64,000 bases of DNA from an uncultured Bacteroidota bacterium (GCA_937124965.1 CAKZLB010000010.1:94750-158749); one strand, 5' to 3'; counted from the first letter of the stretch, positions 1 to 9,361 are shown. Translations and numbers: made by a program. The notes: a model not told the origin generated them from the letters alone.

Positions 1-2316
1 TCTGATTTCACCACCTGCGTTCATAGCTGTGTGAATATTGATATAAATGTTTCCCGCCAATAGATCGTCTAGGAAATCTGTTGGATCAACGGTTCCCATA
101 ATCGTGTTTCCATCTATCATAGTTGTCAAGTTAACAACCACACCACCATTTGAACCCTTTGCTGCATTATGTAAATGAACTCCTGTAATTGGACCAGTTA
201 AGTCATCATAAACGACTTTCATGCGTAATTCTGTGTTGTTATTTGCTAAATAAAAGTGACCAAGTCCTGCACCTAAAGTTACTACTGGTGGCACTTCTTG
301 TGTTCCATTAATATCAGCAATAAAAGAAGTCTCTGTTTCTAACATTAACTGTCCACGGATTTCACCATTTGGATTATCCTTTGTATGAACATTTAAATAA
401 TACATACCCATTGCAAGTTTCTCTATATCTAAATCTTTCCATTCGGCAGTTATTTGATTTCCGTTAACATTTGAAGAAAGGTCGACAACCACAGAACCAT
501 TTGATCCAGCTGCAGCTTCGTGGATGTGAGCACCCATAAATTCGGAACTCAATCCTGTGAACGTTGCATTCAACGTAGCAGTTTTCATATCTTTTGAAAG
601 TAAAACACCAATGACACCTGTCGCATCGGTCATAACCGCTGGCACTTCGTTTGCTCCTGATAATCGGGCAGTAAATAACATTTTCCCGTTGAATTCCGCA
701 TCAAAAGGAATCATTCCATTTTCGATAATATCTGTATTTAATTTTAAGAAACCTCTATCAGACTGGCCTCTTAGTTCACCTCCAGCGTATGCGGCTGTGT
801 GAACGTTTACATACATAGTTTCATTTCTAAGTTGTAATGAATTTGTTGTGGAAAACGCAGTACTACTAGATGATTTCCAGTATCCGAAAGCACCATCGTA
901 GTTATTTTTAAGATCAAATGAATTGGTTAAATTGAAAACCACACCACCATTTGACCCTATAGCAGCATTATGTAAATGCGCACTAGTGATTGGACCAGAT
1001 AAATTGTCAACCACAAACATATAATGTGCATTGCTCTGATTTCTGTCAACGGATATGATTCCAACACCTACGCCATTGGTAAAGGATACTGGCACTTCTT
1101 GAGAACCTGTAAGGTCAAATGAATATCCTTCTCTTGCGGTTCTGTATAGCTGACCTCTTATTTCTCCAGCTGCGTTAAGTGTAGTATGAACGTTGATATA
1201 TGCTCCTCCCTCTAATAGGGTGTGAATTACGTCTTTAGTCAACGATGACCCAGTCACCATTCCTTCAATCCAGTTTCCTTTAATTCCACTGCTTAAGTTT
1301 ATTAGAACACCACCTGAAGTTCCTACTGCACCTGAATGGATATGTGCGGCTGTTATGCTTCCTGAAAGGTCTGAACCCAAAAACGAATACCATAACGTAT
1401 CCATTGTTGTATTTAAAGCCATATGCCCTGTGCCAACTGCAGTACTGCCAATAACTGGGGTAGTCTCTTGATCGGTTGATAGTTTGGAGTCAAACGCTAG
1501 TCCTTTTGTTTTGAACAATTGACCTCTAATTTCACCATTTGCATTTGCGGTTGTGTGAATGTTAATGTATACCTCACCACTCATTATTTTTCCGAGCAAT
1601 GTCTTATCTGTTGAAATATCAACAGTCCCTGATAACATTTTTCCATTGATTCCGGACGCTAAGTTAACCAACACACCACCTGTTGAGCCCACAGCTCCTT
1701 CGTGTAAGTGAGCTGCTGTAATCGTATCGCTTAAACCTTCTGTAGTCACGTAATACGTTAAAGTAGATTTGTCGATACTAACATCAAATATTGCTGCACC
1801 CATAGCGTTTCCTGAAACACTATGATTTTGTTGAGCAGTGTCTAACGAAGCATAAAATCCCAAATCTGTTTCAAGATTTAGTTGACCACGAATTTCCCCA
1901 TTTGGGTTATCTTTTGTGTGAACGTTCAAGTAATATTGGCTAGACAATAATCCTGAGATAAATGCCTTATCGATACTTGAAGAAGGAATCGTTCCTTTAA
2001 TTTGATTGCCCTTTATAAAGGATGATAAATTAACAGCAACTCCACCGTTAGAACCCATCATTCCTTCATGAATATGAATTCCGGTAATTGGGCCAGATAG
2101 GCCGTTTACGACGATATTGAAATTAACGCTATCCATATCTTCGTTCATGGTAAAACTCGCCAGACCGACAGCACTTGTGCTTACTGGTGGCACCTCCTGA
2201 TCGCCTGTTAATTTTGCGGTTACTAATAATTCTGAGCTAAGATGATTGGCTGCAGAATGTAAAAATGCCGTGCACATAATGAGCATGGCTAAAATCGTTT
2301 TGTACATTGTATTCAT
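1..2316 (-). CDS. Secreted protein with six CHRD domains (C-terminus beyond window)
   Basis: This open frame of 772 codons runs off the left edge. It starts at an ATG at 2316, with a second in-frame ATG at 2307, and begins with a signal peptide (MNTMYKTILAMLIMCTAFLH). Six CHRD domains follow, each opening with a motif like LTGDQEVPPV and closing with INIHT..N..GEIRGQL. Their opening motifs lie near residues 37, 159, 284, 407, 557 and 674, a period of 117-125 residues except the fourth, which carries an insertion of about 27 residues. Conserved HxHxG motifs (GIHIHEG, AAHLHEG, GVHLHNA) sit in the middle of each unit. CHRD domains were named from chordin and are common in bacterial secreted proteins; their bacterial function is not established. 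The missing C-terminus probably carries a T9SS sorting domain, but that is inference. Confidence 0.9.
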   Translation of the reverse strand, partial: MNTMYKTILAMLIMCTAFLHSAANHLSSELLVTAKLTGDQEVPPVSTSAVGLASFTMNEDMDSVNFNIVVNGLSGPITGIHIHEGMMGSNGGVAVNLSSFIKGNQIKGTIPSSSIDKAFISGLLSSQYYLNVHTKDNPNGEIRGQLNLETDLGFYASLDTAQQNHSVSGNAMGAAIFDVSIDKSTLTYYVTTEGLSDTITAAHLHEGAVGSTGGVLVNLASGINGKMLSGTVDISTDKTLLGKIMSGEVYINIHTTANANGEIRGQLFKTKGLAFDSKLSTDQETTPVIGSTAVGTGHMALNTTMDTLWYSFLGSDLSGSITAAHIHSGAVGTSGGVLINLSSGIKGNWIEGMVTGSSLTKDVIHTLLEGGAYINVHTTLNAAGEIRGQLYRTAREGYSFDLTGSQEVPVSFTNGVGVGIISVDRNQSNAHYMFVVDNLSGPITSAHLHNAAIGSNGGVVFNLTNSFDLKNNYDGAFGYWKSSSSTAFSTTNSLQLRNETMYVNVHTAAYAGGELRGQSDRGFLKLNTDIIENGMIPFDAEFNGKMLFTARLSGANEVPAVMTDATGVIGVLLSKDMKTATLNATFTGLSSEFMGAHIHEAAAGSNGSVVVDLSSNVNGNQITAEWKDLDIEKLAMGMYYLNVHTKDNPNGEIRGQLMLETETSFIADINGTQEVPPVVTLGAGLGHFYLANNNTELRMKVVYDDLTGPITGVHLHNAAKGSNGGVVVNLTTMIDGNTIMGTVDPTDFLDDLLAGNIYINIHTAMNAGGEIR

Positions 2317-2447
2317 AATTCTGTTTTTTCTGTTGTATTAGGTTATACGAGAAAAATGAATGGCTGGATTTTGGAGTTTAAAATTTTTTTTAACGATGTG
2401 TTTAATAGGTTTATTTAAGTAGAGTAGAATTTCTGCTCAATTATGAA

Positions 2448-2513
2448 AAAACGTCATTCAGAGGTTCTGCCCGTCGGCAAACGGGAAGAAACCGAAGAAT
2501 CTTTTGACGTTTT
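2448..2513. repeat. REP-like imperfect palindrome
   Basis: Outer arms AAAACGTCA (2448-2456) and TGACGTTTT (2505-2513) are perfect inverted repeats. An inner stem CCCGT (2470-2474) pairs with ACGGG (2481-2485) around the loop CGGCAA, and GGTTCT/AGAAACC-like segments pair imperfectly between them. The pattern GTCATTC..GAG...GAAGAATCTT...TGACG resembles short interspersed palindromes found between genes in many Bacteroidota. That resemblance is from memory and not checked; only one copy is visible here. Confidence 0.5.
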
Positions 2514-2548
2514 GAATTCGAGTGTTTTGATGTAATGAAATGAGTAAC

Positions 2549-2566
2549 GTTGGTGAAAACACCAAC
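2549..2566. other. 7-bp hairpin with AAAA loop
   Basis: GTTGGTG (2549-2555), loop AAAA, CACCAAC (2560-2566) form a perfect stem. It is followed by GC-rich GGGGCGCGGGG rather than a T run, so it is not a classical terminator. It lies 35 bp after the REP-like palindrome and may belong to the same repeat unit. Confidence 0.5.
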
Positions 2567-2765
2567 TGGGGCGCGGGGATGTATTAGTTTAGAATCTTAG
2601 GATATTGTAACTTGCAAATGAAGATTTGGGTGGCAGTGACAAACTTATTTAGTGGTATTTAGTGTTAAAATTAAGTTCAATGACTGATTTTAAAACCAAA
2701 ACTAAATCCGAATATATTACTAAAATGATTCAGTCGTTGCATTTCTTGCAAGGTGATGTTCTGTA

Positions 2766-2794
2766 TTCGTTCGGGATGCGAAATCCCAAACGAA
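2766..2794. other. Stem-loop, 11 of 12 positions paired
   Basis: TTCGTTCGGGAT (2766-2777) pairs with ATCCCAAACGAA (2783-2794) around the loop GCGAA, with a single C/A mismatch. No T-run follows on the plus strand. It could be part of a small RNA or another interspersed palindrome. Confidence 0.45.
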
Positions 2795-3081
2795 CTGAAA
2801 TTATTACAATGAATCAAATTGGTCAATTTTAATCAATGTTATAAAAGATTGAGCACATAAAGAAGATCGTTCAACAAATCGTAAGATACTTCGGGTTTTC
2901 TTGTATGTGAAAAGGTAGGCCTATGGTTAAACCTTTTAACAGACGTTTTGAGGATGATTGCATTTTGTAAGTTCTATTTTCCGACTAAATTCATCAATCG
3001 TATAATATACCTCAAATGGGTAATTGAAACTCAACTTAGGTAAATCAACATTTGTCATTCAATTATTAAAGTGAAATAGTT

Positions 3082-3654
3082 ATGAAAACAACAAACGTTC
3101 TTTACCTACTTATTGGCTTTTTTGCCTTAACCGCATGCGTCTCGTGCAAAGACGATGGAGAGACCACAACGCCTAACGACTCCAATTCGGGCACAACACT
3201 TCCCGATCTAGTTGTGGATTTAACCGCTACTGAAAACGGCGCTATCATCGAAAAAATTCAATTTACAAATCCAAAACAAACTAGTACCACAGCATCTGGA
3301 AATGGCAGTTACAATGCCTCAGTTGATCTATTCTCCTTAAATGTTTTAGGTCAGATTGGTAGTGCGGGCCCTAGTTTCGGTTTTACAGGTGCCACTGGTG
3401 GTGTGAAAAAAGGTATTTACGATGTGGCTATGGATAATAGGGTTTGCACGTATGCAACAAGCACGCCTGAAGTATTCCTAAATGGTTCTGGTACCGTAGA
3501 AATTACAGAGGCAACGCTTTATGCAAACGCGGGTATTGGCCTAAAAGAGCACTTCTGCGATTTTAATGTTGATGTTGTACTACAATCTACCGATAAATCG
3601 AGATCGATACAGGTGAAAGGTACCATAAAAGGTGTGAATATTAAAGAAAACTGA
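3082..3654 (+). CDS. Hypothetical lipoprotein, first gene of sensor operon
   Basis: A 190-residue protein with a hydrophobic N-terminus (MKTTNVLYLLIGFFALTAC) fitting a lipoprotein signal. The likely lipidated Cys is residue 19 (LTAC), with a second candidate at residue 22 (VSC). An acidic, Thr/Ser/Asn-rich tether (KDDGETTTPNDSNSG) follows, typical of Bacteroidota lipoproteins. The rest (residues 45-190) is rich in beta-strand-like alternation and contains two Cys (in RVCTYAT and HFCDFN) that could form a disulfide. I do not recognise the domain. The stop is one base before the next ATG, so it is translated together with the propeller-like protein and probably transcribed with the kinase and regulator. 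A role in ligand binding or in sensing by that operon is inference only. Confidence 0.75.
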   Translation: MKTTNVLYLLIGFFALTACVSCKDDGETTTPNDSNSGTTLPDLVVDLTATENGAIIEKIQFTNPKQTSTTASGNGSYNASVDLFSLNVLGQIGSAGPSFGFTGATGGVKKGIYDVAMDNRVCTYATSTPEVFLNGSGTVEITEATLYANAGIGLKEHFCDFNVDVVLQSTDKSRSIQVKGTIKGVNIKEN

Positions 3655-3655
3655 T

Positions 3656-5395
3656 ATGACCAAAACAATACTATTCGTCGGCTTGCTGATAGTTTATCAA
3701 TTTGCAGCTGCAGCGTGGGATAACGTTGAAAACAATCAAAAAGTTGCCTACTTAGATGGCGCACAATACAATCAGTGTGTGGTGCCCGACAACGAGGGTG
3801 GTTGCTTTGTGGTATGGCAAGATACCCGATTAGCAGATAATTTAGACCAAATAGTAGCCCAGCATTTTGATTCATTGGGCAACCCATCTTGGCAAGAAAA
3901 TGGAATTTACCTAGCACCAACTGCAAACGTACAGCGATATGTTCAGGCTTTTGGAGATGGCAACGGAGGCTTGATAACACTATGGGCCGACCATCGAGAC
4001 TCAATTGGCCCCACAAGCAGAAATGTTGATCTATGGGGTCAACGCGTAGACAAAAGTGGAACGTTGCAGTGGGGAAACTTAGGTAAATTGTTGGTCGGAG
4101 AAAAAGGAGAACAAAATATACCACTAACAATTTCTAATGGAAAAGATGGGTTTATACTAGCGTGGAAAGATGGTGGCGATGTTCCAAGCGGACGACAATC
4201 GGGTTACTGGATGCAACGATTTGACGTAGCAGGCAATGAGCAATGGACTAAAGGTGGCCACATGATTCATCAAGTGAGTAATGTATTTTCAAGCTCACGC
4301 CAATGGACAATGTGCTCGGATGGAACAAACGGCGCAATTTTAATCTTCACCGAGAGCGGTGTCAATACGGAACAAGCTTCAAATATCTATGGACATCGAG
4401 TAGACGCGACCGGTACACGTTATTGGAAACCCGATATCGATACAATTGCAGGAAGCTTTTTTATTGAAAGAGGATTTCCAATTAACAAAGGAAAAGGGAA
4501 TGACAATTTTCCTATTGTCGAACTCGGAGAAGATGGTTTTGTGTACATATCATGGCAAGGAAAACGAGAAACAAGCTGGCAACATGGTGCATTATTTGCC
4601 CAAAAAATAACCGTGAATGGAGACTTTTTGTGGGCCAAAGAGGGTGTTCAAATTTCCACTACATCCTTAGATGCATCCAACCAATTCGACATGTTACTTG
4701 ATCATAATGGCGGTATCTTTTTTAACTATATCGTCGATAAATCCAATAGACGAGATTTAATACGGTTTGATACTGCTGGAAAAAAGAGCTGGGTTTCTCC
4801 TGTTACAATTAACGACGACATGATTGCGATAAGTAGAATGAAGCGTGTACATCAGAATAAAATGTATGTTGCATGGATTGAAACGGAACGAAATCAGAAC
4901 AGCGAAAACGCCATTGTCGTTCAGTGGTTTGATACGTTAGGGAATAAACTCTTGGAGGGAAACGCTGTTATTTCTACCTATCCGGAAGATAAGGCTAGCA
5001 TTGTTATTGAAACCGGATTAAACGACGAACTTTTTTGTGTTTGGGGTGATTATCGAAGAACAAATGGACAATCATCCAGCAACGCAGATGTCGATTTGTT
5101 TATTCAGCGGTTTGTGTCCTCTAAAACGGCTGGAATTCAGAATAATATTACACAAAGTGGTTATTTCTGGGTGATAGATAGCGAAACAAGTATTCAGTTT
5201 ATTACCAATAACTTACGTTCGGAGATTGGTCAACTTTATGTGATAGACATGATGGGAAAAACGTGTGTTTCGACAGCCGCTGTATCACTAAATCAGTCCG
5301 TCGAAATTGAAGCTAGTTCGATGGCATCAGGCATATATACGGCAATTTTGCAAACGAAAAATGGTACACACACTCTAAAATTTTACCACCGATAA
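3656..5395 (+). CDS. Secreted propeller-like protein with probable T9SS C-terminal domain
   Basis: A 579-residue protein with a signal peptide (MTKTILFVGLLIVYQFAAAA). About seven or eight repeats of 55-75 residues follow, each with a core like VVWQDTR...DQIVAQHFDSLGNPSW, with variants (WADHRD..VDLWGQRVDKSGTLQW; WGDYRR..VDLFIQRF). The pattern of W/D/R in one strand and Q-R-[FV]-D-x-x-G in the next suggests a beta-propeller. The last 75 residues (from about 505) read like a T9SS type A sorting domain, with IGQLYVIDMMGK and a terminal MASGIYTAILQTKNGTHTLKFYHR-like stretch split over the last strands, though the usual YPNP motif is missing. It starts one base after the lipoprotein stop and lies 59 bp before the histidine kinase start. 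An extracellular role linked to that sensor is plausible but unproven. Confidence 0.75.
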   Translation: MTKTILFVGLLIVYQFAAAAWDNVENNQKVAYLDGAQYNQCVVPDNEGGCFVVWQDTRLADNLDQIVAQHFDSLGNPSWQENGIYLAPTANVQRYVQAFGDGNGGLITLWADHRDSIGPTSRNVDLWGQRVDKSGTLQWGNLGKLLVGEKGEQNIPLTISNGKDGFILAWKDGGDVPSGRQSGYWMQRFDVAGNEQWTKGGHMIHQVSNVFSSSRQWTMCSDGTNGAILIFTESGVNTEQASNIYGHRVDATGTRYWKPDIDTIAGSFFIERGFPINKGKGNDNFPIVELGEDGFVYISWQGKRETSWQHGALFAQKITVNGDFLWAKEGVQISTTSLDASNQFDMLLDHNGGIFFNYIVDKSNRRDLIRFDTAGKKSWVSPVTINDDMIAISRMKRVHQNKMYVAWIETERNQNSENAIVVQWFDTLGNKLLEGNAVISTYPEDKASIVIETGLNDELFCVWGDYRRTNGQSSSNADVDLFIQRFVSSKTAGIQNNITQSGYFWVIDSETSIQFITNNLRSEIGQLYVIDMMGKTCVSTAAVSLNQSVEIEASSMASGIYTAILQTKNGTHTLKFYHR

Positions 5396-5454
5396 TTTTG
5401 TTCCTCAAGGGTTATAAAATATATTGTCCTATTGATTTGCTTAGCTTGGTTGGA

Positions 5455-8400
5455 ATGAAAACACGGTTACACATTGGCATATGGACAATTTTGGTGCTTT
5501 TTATATTACCACAGAAAGCTATTGCACAATCTGATTTGCGATTTCACCATTTGTTGGTAGGAAGTCAAAACAATGCTGAAATCGCGGCAATGGATATGTG
5601 TCGCGATGATTTTGGTTTTTTATGGATTGCAACATACAGAGGTCTCGCTAGGTTTGATGGGGATGAAATGACGCTGGTATCGTTTAGTAAGCCAGGCGGA
5701 ATAGATTATGGACGCCTAGAAATTCATCAAATGGTACCTCTAAAAAATGGACAGTTACTGCTAGCAACTGCGCGCAAAGGGTTGTTTATCTATCACACCA
5801 AGAACGGAGATTTCGAAGTGTTTAATTCAACAAATAGCACGCTTAGAAGTAATCAAATACGTGGAATTTGTGTAGATAAAACCGGAATAGTTTGGATTAC
5901 CAGTGAGGCAGGTCTTGATTTTATGAAACTGAACGATCGTACCATTTACCCTTTTGCACAAGCCAATCAGCAGTTTAATGCCAATGCTATTTTCAGTATG
6001 CATATGTCTCGGCGAGAACAACTTTTTGTTGCTACGCAAACGGGGGTGTTCAAACTTGAATCATGGCAAAATAATCAGCCTCAAATGAAAATGGTTTCGT
6101 CATTAACTGGTGTGTCCCACCTTTCTGAACGTGTTTCAGGAGAATTATGGATGGCCACTCGGCAAGGAGACTTATTTCGATGCGATATCAGTAACAATGA
6201 AATAATTGATAGCTTTTTGGCTACCGACAACCGAAATGCACTTCCACACGCCATAATTCGAACCGTTTTTACAGATCGTAAAAATAGATTATGGGTGGGT
6301 ACCCGCGATGGGCTTGCTTTATTCGATGAGGAGTCGAATGATTTCACAGTGTACAAACACATAGAGGGAAACTACAGTAGTTTAACCAATTCCACGGTAA
6401 ACGGGATTTACGACGATGACATGGGTCAGGTTTATTTTTTAACACAATCGGCCATTGATTTTATTTCACCTAATTCAAAACCCATTTCTGTATTAAACCT
6501 CCAATCGGTCGATAGCACAAGTCCACTTCTTACCGATCCACTTTGCACTTATAGAGATTCACGTGGAAGATTATGGATGGGGACATCAAAAGGTTTAGCA
6601 TTCGTCGATCATAATCAACGTTCACTGTTGCAACAAGGAAGTGGTTCGTGGCAAAGTAACTACGTTTTAGAAGTGCTTGAATTGCCAAATGGTGACCTCT
6701 ATTTTGCAACGAGCAAAGGACTGGCACTATTGACGAAAGAAAATTACGACGCACTTGACTTTTTCTTCTTTCCTTTCAGAAATAGACAGTTTGAGGGTGA
6801 AGGAGCAGCTTCGTTTCTAATTACTGATTTACATTATGACGGCAACGGTTTTCTGTGGATGTCGACCAATAATGGATATTCTCAATTCAATGTTACAACC
6901 CATGAGTTTCAATCGGCGAGGGATGAAGGGGAGTCAAGCGCATCAGGTGGTGGCAATGCCATGAATAAAATCATTGTCGACCAACAAGGAAACCTCTGGA
7001 TTGGCACGAGAAATTCCGGATTGCGTTTTATTGCCAAAGGCAATGCCTTCCAGAAAAACAAAATGTGCTATATAGTCAATGATCCAACTGTTGGAACTTC
7101 GTTAAGTAATGACGCCGTAACCGATATTTTCGAAGACAAACAGGGGAAGATATGGGTTTCTACCTATTACGGATTAAATCGTTTGGATACGTTGTTTTAC
7201 CCAAACGAACCAGCTAAATGCAGAGTATCGTTTACACGTTTTGGGAAAGATTTGGGTTGGCAAACGGAGGTATTTAGCAGTGTTCAGCAAGATCAAGCGG
7301 ATTTTTTGTGGGTTGGGTCCTTAGGTGGACTCTATCGTTTTAATCCACAAAAATCTGAGATTAACCATTATGCAATTCCAGATGGTTTAATTTCCGATGG
7401 AGTTATGGCAGACGGCCTAAAACTGTGTTCCGATGGTTACATGTATGTATCGATGCGCAACGGTGCTTCCTGGTTTCATCCAGATTCACTCGCATTGAGC
7501 AATGCACCTCCTTCAAAGCCCATTATAACACACTTTGCCCTATTTAACGTGGAAGTTCCGACCAGCGTAACGGCATCGGCTAATGCTCCTTTATTTTTGG
7601 TAAATGGGATATCTTACACCAAGGAAGTTTCCTTAAAACACGATCAAAATGTGATCACTATTGGATTTACAGGATTAGACATTTTAAACGTTTCCAAGCA
7701 GCGTTATCGCTATATGTTGGAAGGATTTGAACGCAATTGGGTTGAGTCGGGATACGAAAACTCAGCTACCTATACCAACTTAAGTCCAGGAGATTACACA
7801 TTTAAAGTCATGACCACAAACGGAGATGGAATTTGGTCACCAACAGCCGCGACGTTATCCATAATAGTGTTGCCACCTTGGTATCAAACTTGGTGGGCTT
7901 ACATTCTTTTCGCGCTCGTTTTCGTTAACCTTGTCTGGGCTTATGTCAAAACACGCATTGCAATCGTAAAGCGAGAAATGAACATTCGAATGGAAGGAGA
8001 GAAAAAAGTAAATGAAGCACGAATGGAAGAGCGCGAATTTATGCGACAAAAAAACGCCAGAGACTTTCATGATGAGACCGGTGTAAAGCTAACTCGTATA
8101 AACTTACTTACCACCGCTGCGAGTCAAAAATCCCAGAATCAACAGGTAAAAGACTGTTTGAAACAGATTGAAATTAATACGAAAGATTTGACCGGAAGCA
8201 TGCGCGACTTTGTGTGGTCACTTGATCCGCAAAAAGATACGCTATCGTCTATTTTACAGAGACTTCAAGATTTTGGCAACCAGTTATTTGAATATTCCGA
8301 AACTGCGTTTATTACTCAATCGTCATTTAGCGAGTGGCAACACATCGAATTAAGCTTTGATTCAAAATTTCAGTTATTGTTAATCTTTAAAGAAGCCATG

Positions 8401-8652
8401 AACAATGTTTCAAAGTATTCTCAGGCAGAATCAGTACAATTGAGCTGCAAAGAAAACGACGAAGGGATACTTATCTCCCTAACCGACGATGGAGTGGGTT
8501 TCGATCCGTCCATATCACGCGAAAGTTATGGGTTAAAGAATATGCAGCAGCGTGCAAACAAGTTAAATGCTAGGTTGGATATTTCGTCGACAATTGGTGA
8601 AGGATCAAGCGTGATAATTGTGCTACCAAAACCAAAACAAGACAACCACTAA
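5455..8652 (+). CDS. Sensor histidine kinase with two-component-regulator propeller and Y_Y_Y domains
   Basis: The frame opens at a TTG at 5398, but the ATG at 5455 is chosen because it begins a clear signal peptide (MKTRLHIGIWTILVLFILPQ), giving 1065 residues. Residues about 30-690 hold at least eight Reg_prop repeats (for example DDFGFLWIATYRGLARFDG, DRKNRLWVGTRDGLALFDE, DQQGNLWIGTRNSG), predicted to fold as two periplasmic propellers. A Y_Y_Y domain (about 726-802, with RYMLEGFERNWVESG) and one transmembrane helix (about 813-832) follow. The cytoplasmic part has a HisKA_3-type dimerisation motif, ARDFHDETGVKL, with phospho-acceptor His872. An HATPase_c domain has N-box FKEAMNNVSKYSQ (Asn about 983) and G-box DDGVGFDPS (about 1011). 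The protein should sense an extracytoplasmic signal and phosphorylate the regulator encoded 5 bp downstream. There is no fused receiver or AraC domain, unlike the hybrid version of this architecture. Confidence 0.92.
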   Translation: MKTRLHIGIWTILVLFILPQKAIAQSDLRFHHLLVGSQNNAEIAAMDMCRDDFGFLWIATYRGLARFDGDEMTLVSFSKPGGIDYGRLEIHQMVPLKNGQLLLATARKGLFIYHTKNGDFEVFNSTNSTLRSNQIRGICVDKTGIVWITSEAGLDFMKLNDRTIYPFAQANQQFNANAIFSMHMSRREQLFVATQTGVFKLESWQNNQPQMKMVSSLTGVSHLSERVSGELWMATRQGDLFRCDISNNEIIDSFLATDNRNALPHAIIRTVFTDRKNRLWVGTRDGLALFDEESNDFTVYKHIEGNYSSLTNSTVNGIYDDDMGQVYFLTQSAIDFISPNSKPISVLNLQSVDSTSPLLTDPLCTYRDSRGRLWMGTSKGLAFVDHNQRSLLQQGSGSWQSNYVLEVLELPNGDLYFATSKGLALLTKENYDALDFFFFPFRNRQFEGEGAASFLITDLHYDGNGFLWMSTNNGYSQFNVTTHEFQSARDEGESSASGGGNAMNKIIVDQQGNLWIGTRNSGLRFIAKGNAFQKNKMCYIVNDPTVGTSLSNDAVTDIFEDKQGKIWVSTYYGLNRLDTLFYPNEPAKCRVSFTRFGKDLGWQTEVFSSVQQDQADFLWVGSLGGLYRFNPQKSEINHYAIPDGLISDGVMADGLKLCSDGYMYVSMRNGASWFHPDSLALSNAPPSKPIITHFALFNVEVPTSVTASANAPLFLVNGISYTKEVSLKHDQNVITIGFTGLDILNVSKQRYRYMLEGFERNWVESGYENSATYTNLSPGDYTFKVMTTNGDGIWSPTAATLSIIVLPPWYQTWWAYILFALVFVNLVWAYVKTRIAIVKREMNIRMEGEKKVNEARMEEREFMRQKNARDFHDETGVKLTRINLLTTAASQKSQNQQVKDCLKQIEINTKDLTGSMRDFVWSLDPQKDTLSSILQRLQDFGNQLFEYSETAFITQSSFSEWQHIELSFDSKFQLLLIFKEAMNNVSKYSQAESVQLSCKENDEGILISLTDDGVGFDPSISRESYGLKNMQQRANKLNARLDISSTIGEGSSVIIVLPKPKQDNH

Positions 8653-8657
8653 CTAGA

Positions 8658-9299
8658 ATGGTAGACTTAACAAAGATAATAAGTGTAAGTATTGTCGAGG
8701 ATGACCCTGTTATTCGTGAGCAACTAGCATTATTGATTAACGAATCGGAAGATATTGGCTGCGTAAGCGTGTTTGCAAATGCAGAAGACGCCATGATTGG
8801 TTTGGTCCAAGAGCCTCATCAAGTAGTATTAATGGACATTGGGTTGCCGGGGATGTCTGGAATAGAACTCGTAAAGCGCATAAAGCCCGAAATGGACAAG
8901 ACTGATTTTTTGATGTTAACAGTGAGTGAAGACGATCAACACGTGTTTAACTCGATATGCGCTGGGGCGACTGGATACTTGTTAAAAGAAACACCTTCAG
9001 AGCATATACTTAAGGCCATACGCGAAGTGAAAAAGGGGGGAGCACCTATGAGCGCTGGCATTGCAAGGAAAGTAGTAATGAGTTTTCGCGAACCTAATCA
9101 ATCAGAAACCATGCTTTCTGCTAGGGAATTAGAGGTCTTAAACATGTTATGTGACGGGTTAAACTATCGGGTAATTGCACAGAAACTATTTGTAAGTGGT
9201 CATACTGTTCGCGCACATATCAAAAACATTTACAAAAAATTGCATGTTCATTCGCGTGCAGAGGCTGTAAAGTCGGCAATCCGTCAAAAGTTAATTTGA
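8658..9299 (+). CDS. Response regulator, NarL/LuxR family
   Basis: A 213-residue protein with an N-terminal receiver domain. The acidic pocket is in SIVEDDPVI, the phospho-acceptor is Asp60 in VVLMDIGLPGMSG, and the conserved Lys is in GYLLKETPSEHI. The C-terminal LuxR-type HTH (about 149-205) carries LSARELEVLNMLCDGLNYRVIA and FVSGHTVRAHIKNIYKKLHV. Five bases separate it from the kinase stop, so the two form a cognate pair: phosphotransfer from His872 of the kinase should promote DNA binding. The target genes are not evident; autoregulation of the operon starting at 3082 is a reasonable guess. HisKA_3 kinases are typically paired with this regulator class, which supports the pairing. Confidence 0.95.
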   Translation: MVDLTKIISVSIVEDDPVIREQLALLINESEDIGCVSVFANAEDAMIGLVQEPHQVVLMDIGLPGMSGIELVKRIKPEMDKTDFLMLTVSEDDQHVFNSICAGATGYLLKETPSEHILKAIREVKKGGAPMSAGIARKVVMSFREPNQSETMLSARELEVLNMLCDGLNYRVIAQKLFVSGHTVRAHIKNIYKKLHVHSRAEAVKSAIRQKLI

Positions 9300-9346
9300 G
9301 CGTAAAAAGTGAAACTAGCGTTTACTACCATATTGGAATAAAGAGT

Positions 9347-9361
9347 GCGGTGGCAAACCGC
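9347..9361. terminator. Weak hairpin between convergent genes
   Basis: GCGGT (9347-9351) and ACCGC (9357-9361) flank GGCAA, followed on the plus strand by CATTTCGTTT. It lies between the response regulator stop (9299) and the convergent yqgE stop (9418). The stem is short and the T tract broken, so its terminator function is uncertain. Confidence 0.3.

Larger units (their letters stand above)
2317..3081. other. 765-bp intergenic region with stem-loops
   Basis: No convincing gene lies here. The stretch separates the divergent CHRD gene and the lipoprotein-led operon, so it should hold both promoters, but I see no clear TAnnTTTG box. It contains an imperfect palindrome (2448-2513), a 7-bp hairpin (2549-2566), a 12-position stem with one mismatch (2766-2794) and a weaker 7-bp inverted repeat (2910-2937). 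A 50-codon open frame (2680-2832) spans the third hairpin and has no recognisable features. The stretch looks like accumulated interspersed repeats or noncoding RNA rather than protein-coding DNA. Confidence 0.6.

Noticed and set aside
2680..2832. 50-codon open frame in the first intergenic gap
   Set aside because: It spans a strong stem-loop, has no homology I recognise and no ribosome-binding or promoter signal.
3519..4130. 203-codon minus-strand open frame
   Set aside because: Antisense to the lipoprotein and the 579-residue protein, which have signal peptides and repeats; the antisense product has no family features.
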